This document shows positions 1-6,949 of a stretch of 64,000 bases of DNA, in pieces (position 1 is the stretch's first letter; each line of letters begins with the position of its first letter). The position numbers were made by a program, and so were the translations under genes. Location of the stretch: NCBI RefSeq assembly GCF_016785085.1, contig NZ_JAENHO010000007.1:551129-615128 (forward strand), written 5' to 3'. This stretch comes from Paractinoplanes lichenicola. Its GTDB lineage: Bacteria > Actinomycetota > Actinomycetes > Mycobacteriales > Micromonosporaceae. Under the pieces are notes generated by a model that was given only the letters and a program-made list of their open reading frames with translations, was not told where the DNA came from and searched no databases.

Positions 1-522
1 GCCGACGGTGAGGTTCTGCAGGATTGCGTGTCGTCGGCGCATCCGGGGTTGCGCCGCAGTGCCGCGGGCCACGGGAGGCTGAACGCGGACCAGATCGCGA
101 CGCTCGCCGCCGACGACGACTTCCCGGTCCGGCTGCTGCTCTGCGAGAGCCAAGTGGCCGTGCCGGCCGAGCTCGTCGTACGCACCTATCTGGAGGCCCG
201 AGTCATTACCCGGGGTCAACTGTTGTCGCATCCGGCGCTCGCCCGAGCGGACCTGACCGGATATGCGGAGTCGCCGCGGTGGGAGGCGCGCGCGCTCGTC
301 GTCCGCGACCGCGCGGCGCCGGCCGAACTGATCGAACGTCTCAGCCATGACGAGCATCCCGGCGTGCGATTCTCGGTCGCCTCGGACTCGCGACTGCCGG
401 CGCGACGGCTGCTCGAGTTGTTCGAGGATCCGGAAACCGCGGGGGCCGCCACCGCCAACCCGAACTTGCCCATCGAGTTGATGGTGGCCGTCCTCGACGC
501 GCCGGCCGAACCCGACTTATAG
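1..522 (+). CDS. HEAT/variant-leucine-repeat-like protein, 5' end missing
   Basis: The reading frame is open from base 1 without a start codon, so the gene begins outside the window; a GTG at 28 is only an internal candidate. The 173 visible residues are built of short helical units that recur with similar wording (for example 'LLLCESQVAVPAELV', 'HPGVRFSVASDSRLPARRL', 'NPNLPIELM'), typical of HEAT-like or variant leucine-rich repeats used as protein-binding scaffolds. No catalytic motif or signal peptide is visible in this part. The stop codon overlaps the 3' end of the convergent membrane-protein gene by six bases. Function unknown; the assignment as an alpha-solenoid repeat protein is by pattern only. 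Confidence 0.6.
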   Translation, partial: ADGEVLQDCVSSAHPGLRRSAAGHGRLNADQIATLAADDDFPVRLLLCESQVAVPAELVVRTYLEARVITRGQLLSHPALARADLTGYAESPRWEARALVVRDRAAPAELIERLSHDEHPGVRFSVASDSRLPARRLLELFEDPETAGAATANPNLPIELMVAVLDAPAEPDL

Positions 523-945
523 CTGGGGCACGACTGTTTTCGCCTGGCGCACGATGACGATCCCGCCCAGGAGCACGGCAACGTTCGTGACCACGATGAA
601 GGCGAACGTCGCGTCGAACGATTCCTCCATGTCGAGGACCTTGAAACCCACGACGAACGAGGCCAGGTAGAACACGGTGTCCGCGATGACGACGATTCCC
701 AGCCGGCGTGCCCGCCGTACGGGGTCGGGCTGCCCGCCGGCGACCTGAACGGCGATCACCAGGCCGGCCAGCACGGCGGCCAGGGTGGCGAGCAACTCGA
801 ACACGGGCGCCGGGGCGTCGAAGACCTCCCAGAGCGGCAGCGAGACCAGGCCCAGCAGCGGCCCGGCCAGGAAGAAGGAGCCCAGGCAAACCAGCATCCG
901 CACGATCACGGCGACGAAGACGGTGGCTAAGATCCACCAACGCAA
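517..945 (-). CDS. small four-helix membrane protein, function unknown
   Basis: A 142-residue protein with about four hydrophobic stretches (roughly residues 5-30, 45-68, 82-102 and 115-135) joined by short charged loops, including 'DPVRRARRLG' before the third helix. The pattern is that of a small integral membrane protein, perhaps of the VIT/DUF type, but I recognise no named family. It starts with ATG at 945, nine bases from a perfect 14-bp palindrome that probably is its operator. The 3' end overlaps the end of the convergent upstream gene by six bases. Confidence 0.6.
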   Translation of the reverse strand: MRWWILATVFVAVIVRMLVCLGSFFLAGPLLGLVSLPLWEVFDAPAPVFELLATLAAVLAGLVIAVQVAGGQPDPVRRARRLGIVVIADTVFYLASFVVGFKVLDMEESFDATFAFIVVTNVAVLLGGIVIVRQAKTVVPQL

Positions 946-953
946 GGCTCGTT

Positions 954-967
954 TTGAACGCGTTCAA
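954..967. promoter_or_regulatory. perfect 14-bp palindrome, likely repressor operator
   Basis: TTGAACGCGTTCAA is a perfect inverted repeat with a central CG. It lies nine bases upstream of the membrane-protein start at 945, in the divergent gap to the gene at 1067. Palindromes of this shape are bound by LacI- or TetR-type dimers. No matching regulator gene is adjacent. Confidence 0.5.
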
Positions 968-1066
968 CCGCGTGGGCATCTTAGACAGGCCGACTGCTCG
1001 AGCGCGACCCCGCAGCCCTCTGCGCTCAAGGGTGGTGTCGATCGCGGCACCGTATCGTGAGTCGCT

Positions 1067-1381
1067 ATGGACAGCGTCGTCATCGCGACCGGCCGGTGGC
1101 TCTACGACGGCACCGCTCCGATGACAGTGCGCATCGTCCGGCTCGACTACGACTTCTGGTACGCCGTCGGCGAGGCGAACGGCGACCTGGACCCCGACGA
1201 ATCGCCACGGTTGAACGCCGACGGCTACCTGTTCTACGTGCGGCACCGTCCGGGCTGGTCGGACGAAAGCGAGCACTTCTGGCCCGACTCCCAAGGCTTC
1301 GCCACGCTGGAGGAGGCGATCGCAGCCGCGGAGTCAGCGGTTCCTACCGCCGTGACGTGGCGCCGCCACGATCAAGGCTGA
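1067..1381 (+). CDS. hypothetical protein, 104 aa
   Basis: A small soluble acidic protein rich in aromatic residues (segments 'LDYDFWYAVGEANGD' and 'SEHFWPDSQGFATLEEA') with no signal peptide or membrane segment. The final third looks like an amphipathic helix followed by a beta strand. Codon use is typical of the neighbourhood (high G/C at third positions). The ATG at 1067 is the first start after the divergent promoter region. I do not recognise a family; it is monocistronic, followed by about 110 bases before the degenerate GH15 remnant. Confidence 0.55.
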   Translation: MDSVVIATGRWLYDGTAPMTVRIVRLDYDFWYAVGEANGDLDPDESPRLNADGYLFYVRHRPGWSDESEHFWPDSQGFATLEEAIAAAESAVPTAVTWRRHDQG

Positions 1382-1495
1382 CGCGAGGACGCGACGCAGA
1401 GCCCGGCCGGCCTCAGCGCCGCGCGGGCCGCATACGGGGCTGAATACCCGTTGAGCCGTTGCCGACTCGGTCATCGGAGGCATACACCGCAAGCG

Positions 1496-1668
1496 TCAGC
1501 GTAGCCCTTCAGTCGCCCGAGCCTCGGTAGGCGCCAGGGTGGCCCTCAGCGTTCGGGCGGCGTCGATCAGAGGGAGATGACTGAACGCCTGGGGAGTTGC
1601 AGACCAGTCGGCCCGCCGCGGTATTGCACTCCTCCGCCAGCGCCCCGACTTCATCGCAAAGCGCGACA
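1496..1668 (-). pseudogene. degenerate 3'-end copy of the GH15 gene
   Basis: This stretch translates to a decayed copy of the last ~58 residues of the intact GH15 gene ending at 2598. In one frame 'EVGALAEECNTAAGRLV' matches intact 'DVGLLSEEYDTEAGRLV'. After a one-base deletion near 1596 the other frame continues 'PQAFSHLPLIDAARTL' against intact 'PQAFSHVPLIDTARTL' and ends 'TEARATEGLR' against 'TEARVAEGLR'. Identity is high enough that origin from this or a very close GH15 gene is clear, but the frameshift and absence of the rest of the enzyme make it non-functional. It lies in the same orientation as the intact copy, with the DUF6082-like gene between them. Confidence 0.8.
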
Positions 1669-1722
1669 GACGGTGACTTGGAGCCGGACGACGCGCGAGT
1701 CGAACGCTGATGGGTAACTTTC

Positions 1723-2472
1723 CTACCTGCGGCACCGTTTCGGCTCGTAAGAGGGCGGCGTGACATTCGCGGCAGCCCGACGACGCCCCAGCCACCAGCC
1801 AAGCCCGGTCACCACCGCACCTGCGGTCAAGATGCCAGCCAAAGGCGTAATGGAACGCATTGCATCTCGCGTGGACGACTGCGGGGCCACGTCTTCCTCG
1901 GCTTGGGTTTTGCGCCAGAACTCATCAGCCAAGAGTGCAAACTCGCGCATGCCGGCGTCACCGTCGGGCTCGAGCCAGGCAAGTCGGTGATCGTGCCAGA
2001 AGTGCCTTATTTCCTCACTGCCGAAGAGGGCCGGGAACACTTCGTTCGTAAGGTTTGCCATCGGCGCCAGGCCAGCTTCGTAGGTCAAATAGGCGTAATG
2101 AAACAGCGAAACGATGAACGCCCGCCGCCCTCGATCGGCAGTCGTGTTTCCAAAGTAGTTGATGGCCTCAGCGATATCCGGCCTGTCAACCAGCTTCATC
2201 ATAAGTTCCCTCTGGACCGAGCGGACGTGGTGCAGACGCGAGAGACGTAACTGCTGGCTCTGGAACAGCAGACCCGCCGCCACGCCGGCGACCGCGAGTG
2301 CACTCAGAATTGCTGACGCTGCGCCGTAGGTCTCGCCGATGTCTGCGAGTTCGGACCAAGAAGTTCCGTCTCGGTGCAGCAGCAACCAGAAGAAGAGCGG
2401 GGATATGAGAATGACCGCGAGGGCTACTGGGATGACAATCAGCGCTACCAGCCGGGTCTTCCGTGTCCGCAT
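1723..2472 (-). CDS. DUF6082-like membrane-anchored protein
   Basis: A 249-residue protein with an N-terminal membrane segment (about residues 10-34), a second hydrophobic stretch (about 50-70), then the segment 'LSRLHHVRSVQRELMMKL' and a helical domain containing 'FHYAYLTYEAGLAP', and a third C-terminal membrane helix (about 212-230) followed by a basic tail. The order hydrophobic helices, 'LRLSRLHHVR', helical domain resembles the actinobacterial DUF6082 family, whose function is unknown. Base composition is visibly less GC-rich than the flanks, and the gene sits between an intact and a broken copy of the GH15 3' end, so acquisition by recombination is likely. Family assignment is moderate. 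Confidence 0.6.
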   Translation of the reverse strand: MRTRKTRLVALIVIPVALAVILISPLFFWLLLHRDGTSWSELADIGETYGAASAILSALAVAGVAAGLLFQSQQLRLSRLHHVRSVQRELMMKLVDRPDIAEAINYFGNTTADRGRRAFIVSLFHYAYLTYEAGLAPMANLTNEVFPALFGSEEIRHFWHDHRLAWLEPDGDAGMREFALLADEFWRKTQAEEDVAPQSSTRDAMRSITPLAGILTAGAVVTGLGWWLGRRRAAANVTPPSYEPKRCRR

Positions 2473-2597
2473 GAATACCCCCGGCCCTAGGTACTACCCA
2501 GTGTCGGCGTCAGGGCTTGAACAAGACATGCCCCTAATGGGTAGGCCTACGGGCGCGAGAGCTTCTATCAAACATGAAACGCTCGGTGCGGCTCGGT

Positions 2598-4397
2598 TCA
2601 GCGCAGCCCTTCCGCGACGCGGGCCTCGGTCGGGGCCAGCGCCGCGGTCAAAGTCCGCGCGGTGTCGATCAGTGGGACGTGGCTGAAGGCCTGTGGGAAG
2701 TTGCCCACCAGACGCCCAGCTTCGGTGTCGTACTCCTCCGACAGCAGGCCGACGTCGTTGCGTAGGGCGAGCAGGCGTTCGAAGGTTTCGCGGGCCTCGT
2801 CGTGGCGGCCCATCAGGGCGTAGTTGTCGGCCAGCCAGAATGTGCATGCCAGGAAAGCGCCCTCCCCCGGCGGCAGCCCGTCCACATCGGTGTCCGGGTG
2901 TTGCGTATAGCGTTGCACGAAGCCGTCCACCATCAGCTCGCGCTCGATGGCCGCGACCGTGCCGACCACGCGTTCGTCGTCGGCGGGGAGGAAGCCGACC
3001 AGCGGGACCATCAGCAGCGCCGCGTCCAATTCGGAGGAGCCGTAATACTGCGTGAACGTCTTGCGAGAAGCGTCGTAGCCGCGGGAAAGGATCTCGTCGG
3101 AGATGGCAGTGCGAAGAGAACGCCAGCGGTCGACCGGGCCGTCCAAGTCGAATTCCTCGACAGCCTTGACCGCGCGGTCCGCCGCGACCCAGGCCATCAA
3201 CTTCGAGTGGACGAACTGTTGGGGGCCGCCGCGGACTTCCCAGATGCCCTCGTCCGGGTCCTGCCAGTGTTCTTCGACGAATTCCATCAGTTTGCACTGC
3301 AGGCCCCATGCCGGGTCGTCGGCTTTGAGGCCCGCGCGGCGGCCCTGGTGCAGGGCGTCCATGACCTCGCCGTAGACGTCGAGCTGGAACTGGCCGGCGG
3401 CGGCGTTGCCGATGCGTACGGGGTTGCCGTCGTAGCCGGTCAGCCAGTGCGCGATGTACTCGTCGAGGCGGCGCTCGCCGGCCACGCCGTACATGATCTG
3501 GAGTTCTGCGGGGTTGCCGGCGATCGCCCGCAGCAGCCACTTGCGCCACGCCGTGGCCTCGGACTGGAAGCCGCTGAAGAGCAGGGATTGCAGCGTGATC
3601 GTGGCGTCGCGGAGCCAGCAGAAGCGGTAGTCCCAGTTGCGGACGCCGCCGAGCTTCTCGGGCAGGCTGGTGGTGGCCGCCGCGACGATGCCGCCCGTGG
3701 GGGCGTACGTGAGCGCTTTGAGGGTCAGCAGCGAGCGGACGACCGCGTCCCGCCACTCGCCCTCGTAGGTGCAGGCCGACACCCAGCCGCGCCAGTAGCC
3801 CTCGGTCACGCCCAGCTGGTGCACCGGGTCCACGGCGGCGGGCGGGGTCAGATGCGACGGGCGCCAGGTCAGCGTGAACGGCACCTGATCACCCGCGCGC
3901 ACCGAGAAGTCCGACTGCGTGGACATGTTCTCGCCGTGAGACGAGACGGGCGTCCGCAGCCACACCGCGTCCGGGCCGGCCACCGCCACCAGCGCGCCCT
4001 GCTCCTGATAGACCCAGGGCACCACGCTGCCGTAGTCGAAGCGCAGCCGCAGCACCGAGCTCATCTCGACCTCGCCGCGCACCCCCTCGACGATCCGCAC
4101 GACCGTCGGCGACTCCGTCCGGGGCGGCATGAAGTCGATCACCCGGACGACGCCGCCGTCGGTCTCGAACTCGGTTTCGAGCACCATCGTCTCGTCGCGA
4201 TACGAACGCTTGGCCACGAAGTCGGCGGAGGGCGCGATCGTCCAATGCCCGTTCTCCTCGTCACCCAGCAGCGACGCGAAGATCGCCCCGGAGTCGAAGC
4301 GCGGGACGCAGAGCCAGTCGATCGACCCGTTGCGTCCGACGAGAGCGGAGGTCTGCGTGTCCGCGATGATCGCGTAATCCTCGATCGGCAGCGCCAT
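2598..4397 (-). CDS. glycoside hydrolase family 15 (glucoamylase/trehalase type)
   Basis: A 599-residue cytoplasmic GH15 enzyme (no signal peptide). The N-terminal beta domain carries 'YAIIADTQTSALVGRNGSID'; the (alpha/alpha)6 barrel carries 'CWLRDATITLQSLLFSG' (about residue 260), 'DPDEGIWEVRGG' with the catalytic acid (about residue 385) and 'GEGAFLACTFWLADNYAL' with the second catalytic Glu (about residue 513). Bacterial members hydrolyse alpha-glucosidic bonds; several actinobacterial ones are trehalases, others glucoamylases, and the sequence alone does not decide. The ATG at 4397 is preferred over upstream starts because family members begin at this point and TGAGG lies just upstream. 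A decayed copy of its 3' end lies at 1496-1668. Confidence 0.9.
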   Translation of the reverse strand: MALPIEDYAIIADTQTSALVGRNGSIDWLCVPRFDSGAIFASLLGDEENGHWTIAPSADFVAKRSYRDETMVLETEFETDGGVVRVIDFMPPRTESPTVVRIVEGVRGEVEMSSVLRLRFDYGSVVPWVYQEQGALVAVAGPDAVWLRTPVSSHGENMSTQSDFSVRAGDQVPFTLTWRPSHLTPPAAVDPVHQLGVTEGYWRGWVSACTYEGEWRDAVVRSLLTLKALTYAPTGGIVAAATTSLPEKLGGVRNWDYRFCWLRDATITLQSLLFSGFQSEATAWRKWLLRAIAGNPAELQIMYGVAGERRLDEYIAHWLTGYDGNPVRIGNAAAGQFQLDVYGEVMDALHQGRRAGLKADDPAWGLQCKLMEFVEEHWQDPDEGIWEVRGGPQQFVHSKLMAWVAADRAVKAVEEFDLDGPVDRWRSLRTAISDEILSRGYDASRKTFTQYYGSSELDAALLMVPLVGFLPADDERVVGTVAAIERELMVDGFVQRYTQHPDTDVDGLPPGEGAFLACTFWLADNYALMGRHDEARETFERLLALRNDVGLLSEEYDTEAGRLVGNFPQAFSHVPLIDTARTLTAALAPTEARVAEGLR

Positions 4398-4571
4398 AAC
4401 CTCAGTGTTTACCCGCCCGCTCAGGAACAAACCAAGATCCATAACGTACGAATCAGCGGCTGTCACAAGAGCATCGGGGCAGAACCGAGGTCGCCGGCCG
4501 GCCCAGGCGGGGCGAACGGCCCGTAGCGCCCGCACGGGATGGTGGTCAGGACGGCCCGGGCGGGCCGCCTG

Positions 4572-5306
4572 TCACCAGGTGACCGGCCCCGCGTCGTCGA
4601 AGAAGGTGCCCGTGGGGCCGTCCGCCGGCAGGGTGGCCGCCCGGACCACGGTCGCGGCGCCCTCGGACGGGTGCTTGACGCCCTGGTGGTCGTTCATGTC
4701 GGTGGCGTTGAAGCCGGGGCACACCGAGTTCACCTTGATCGGTGTGCCGGCCAGCTCGACCGCGAGGGCGCCGGTGAGCGCGTTCAGCGCCGTCTTCGAC
4801 GTGGAGTAGGCGTAGCTCGTCCCGTACGCGCCGAGCGGGTTGCCGGGGGCCACCAGCGTCGTGACCGAACCCATCGTGCTGCTCACGTTGACGATCCGTC
4901 CGGCGGCCGCCCGGCGTACGAGGGGAAGGAACGCCTGGGTGACGCGCAGCGCGCCGTAGAGGTTGACGGCCAGGGTGCGTTCGATCGTGTCGAGCCGGAT
5001 GGTGCTGGGCGCGCCCTCCTCTGCCGCGATGCCGATGCCGGCGTTGTTGACGAGCACGTCGAGCGGACCGGTCTCCACCCCGACCCGGGCGGCCGCCGCC
5101 TGGACGCTCGCGTCGTCGGTCACGTCGAGCGCGACGAACCGCACGTCGCCGTCCGCGGCCAGCTCCTTGGCCGCGTTCTCCCCGCGCTGCTGGTCGCGGG
5201 CGGCCAGCCAGACCGTGTAACCCTGCTGCGCGAGCTGCCGCGCGGTCTCGAACCCGATTCCCTTGTTGGCGCCGGTGACGAGCGCCGCCTGCTTCGTAGT
5301 GGTCAT
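4572..5306 (-). CDS. SDR-family NAD(P)-dependent oxidoreductase
   Basis: A 244-residue classical short-chain dehydrogenase/reductase. It shows the nucleotide-binding 'TGANKGIG' near residue 11, 'NNAG' near residue 88, an 'SS' stretch preceding the active-site 'YSTSK' (about residue 166), and 'CPGFNATDM' after it. The TGANKGIG form is typical of NADP-dependent carbonyl-reductase-like members, acting on an unidentified carbonyl substrate in the cytoplasm. It is divergently transcribed from the AraC regulator, with only 40 bases between the two starts. Regulation of the SDR by that neighbour is an inference from this very common arrangement. Confidence 0.9.
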   Translation of the reverse strand: MTTTKQAALVTGANKGIGFETARQLAQQGYTVWLAARDQQRGENAAKELAADGDVRFVALDVTDDASVQAAAARVGVETGPLDVLVNNAGIGIAAEEGAPSTIRLDTIERTLAVNLYGALRVTQAFLPLVRRAAAGRIVNVSSTMGSVTTLVAPGNPLGAYGTSYAYSTSKTALNALTGALAVELAGTPIKVNSVCPGFNATDMNDHQGVKHPSEGAATVVRAATLPADGPTGTFFDDAGPVTW

Positions 5307-5346
5307 GCACTCGATCTTGCGAGCCGACGGACGTACGATCCATAAC

Positions 5347-6315
5347 GTGTCATCCGAGATTCATTACGCATCGTCCAGCCGGGTGAAGCCGCTGGGGTCG
5401 GACGATCCGATCGCCGACGCCGTGGGCCTGCTGCGCCCGCACAGCGTGGTCGAGCCGAGCCTGCACGCGGGCGGGCCGTGGGCCGTCCGGTTCGAGCCGT
5501 TTCCGCACGTCAAGATGGGCGGCGTGGTGCGGGGCGAGTGCCGGCTGGTCATCGACGGCAACGAGCCCGTGGTGCTGCGCGAGGGCGACATGTATCTGCT
5601 GGTCAACCCGCCATCGCACGAGCTGACCGGCCGCCGGACGGCCGAACCGCAGGCCGCGGAACCGCTGTGGCGCGGCGCCACCGGGGGCGCGGTGCAGATC
5701 GGGCCCGCCGAGGAAGACACACACCTCTGCCTCGGCTACTTCCGGCTGGACGACACGAACGCGTCGATGCTGATCGACGTGCTGCCGCGGCTGGTGCACG
5801 TGCGGACGTCGGACCCGCGCCACCGGTTCCTGGCCCACGTGAAGGAGATGCTGAGCTCGGAGGTGGAGAGCGACGCCCTGGGCGGCTCCCTGGTGATGAG
5901 CCACCTCGCCCAGATCCTGCTCGTTCACATGCTGCGCGCGCACGCCGAGGCCGGCGGCTGCACCGGCTGGCTGGCCGCGCTGGGCGACGACGGCGTCGGT
6001 GTCGCGCTGCGGGCCATGCACGCCGACGTCGCCCATCGCTGGACCCTCGGCGAGCTGGCCGGCCTGAGCCGCATGTCGCGTTCGGCGTTCGCGGCCGCGT
6101 TCAAGCGCCAGATCGGCGCGGCCCCGATGGACTACCTGATCGAGTGGCGGATGAGCCTGGCCCGTGACGCCCTGCGCCGCAACACCCGGACGATCTCCGA
6201 GCTCACCGCCGCGACCGGGTACGAATCCGAGAGCGCCTTCAGCACCGCGTTCCGCCGCGTGGTCGGCTCGTCGCCCCGCCACTACCGCGACGCGTTTCGG
6301 GACGCTCCCGGCTAG
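5347..6315 (+). CDS. AraC-family transcriptional regulator (cupin plus HTH)
   Basis: A 322-residue regulator. The N-terminal cupin-like ligand domain (about residues 20-190, with 'VVLREGDMYLLVNPPSHEL') is of the AraC-binding type seen in many SDR-linked regulators. The C-terminal 100 residues hold two helix-turn-helix motifs: 'WTLGELAGLSRMSRSAFAAA' and 'ISELTAATGYESESAFSTAF', ending in the usual 'GSSPRHYR'. I chose GTG at 5347 because upstream in-frame codons run into the divergent SDR gene and its promoter. It probably controls the SDR gene 40 bases away and itself; the ligand is unknown. Confidence 0.88.
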   Translation: MSSEIHYASSSRVKPLGSDDPIADAVGLLRPHSVVEPSLHAGGPWAVRFEPFPHVKMGGVVRGECRLVIDGNEPVVLREGDMYLLVNPPSHELTGRRTAEPQAAEPLWRGATGGAVQIGPAEEDTHLCLGYFRLDDTNASMLIDVLPRLVHVRTSDPRHRFLAHVKEMLSSEVESDALGGSLVMSHLAQILLVHMLRAHAEAGGCTGWLAALGDDGVGVALRAMHADVAHRWTLGELAGLSRMSRSAFAAAFKRQIGAAPMDYLIEWRMSLARDALRRNTRTISELTAATGYESESAFSTAFRRVVGSSPRHYRDAFRDAPG

Positions 6316-6343
6316 CGCGTCCGAAGCAAGCCGACTCTGCCCG

Positions 6344-6907
6344 CTAGCGCTGCCCCGGCACCAGCCGCCCCACCCCGTACGTGGAACCGGCCTGGTCTCT
6401 CTCCAACCAGCCCGTCTCGACCAGCATGCGGCGGGCCGCGGCCACGTCGTCGGTCACCTCGGCCAGCCGGTGGTTGATCTCGTGCTCGGTGTGCAGGCCC
6501 TCGAGCGCCAGGAAGCGGGACAGCAGCTCCCCCAGCATCGTGTAGCGCTCGCTCATCGTCGGCGGCATCGTCGACAGGCGGCCGTGCGTGAAGTTGCCCC
6601 GCAGCTGCGGATAGTCGCCCAGGTAGGACGCGATCGGCTGCACCCGGTCGAGCGCTTGCGCGGCCTCACGCAACTCGCCACCCGACGCGCGATAGACGCC
6701 GTTGCCCGTGCCGGTGGCCAGCTCCGCGCCGACCAGCCGGGCCAGGGTCTCACCGGCGGTCTGCACGGGCACGTCGAGGATGTACGCCAGCTCGGCGATC
6801 GTCGCGCCTTCCTGACCGCGGTGCACCAGTTCCGCGTACGCCCGGAGACGTAGCGGAGTGGCGAGCTGGCTCAGGATCTCGGCGGCGCGGGCGGCTTCGG
6901 CAGACAC
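6344..6907 (-). CDS. HTH plus DUF2087 protein, probable regulator
   Basis: A 187-residue two-domain protein. The first half is a winged helix-turn-helix of ArsR type ('LATPLRLRAYAELVHRGQEG', 'ATIAELAYILDVPVQTAGET'). The second half (about residues 105-185) matches DUF2087: 'GRLSTMPPTMSERYTMLGEL', 'YTEHEIN'-like 'HTEHEINHRLAEVTDDVAAA', then 'RRMLVETGWLERD' and 'YGVGR'. Proteins with this architecture are small transcriptional regulators of unknown signal. It converges with the AraC gene, 28 bases away, and its upstream edge abuts the 3' end of the cellulase gene, so it may be transcribed with it. Confidence 0.85.
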   Translation of the reverse strand: MSAEAARAAEILSQLATPLRLRAYAELVHRGQEGATIAELAYILDVPVQTAGETLARLVGAELATGTGNGVYRASGGELREAAQALDRVQPIASYLGDYPQLRGNFTHGRLSTMPPTMSERYTMLGELLSRFLALEGLHTEHEINHRLAEVTDDVAAARRMLVETGWLERDQAGSTYGVGRLVPGQR

Positions 6908-6949
6908 TCAGTCAACCTAGGCTCACCCGCGCCGTCGACGCGACCCGTT

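Noticed and set aside
4436..5348. Shared 12-mer GATCCATAACGT near the GH15 and SDR/AraC starts as a common operator
   Set aside because: Only two copies, in different positions relative to the starts and not palindromic; shared 12-mers are expected by chance in 64 kb.
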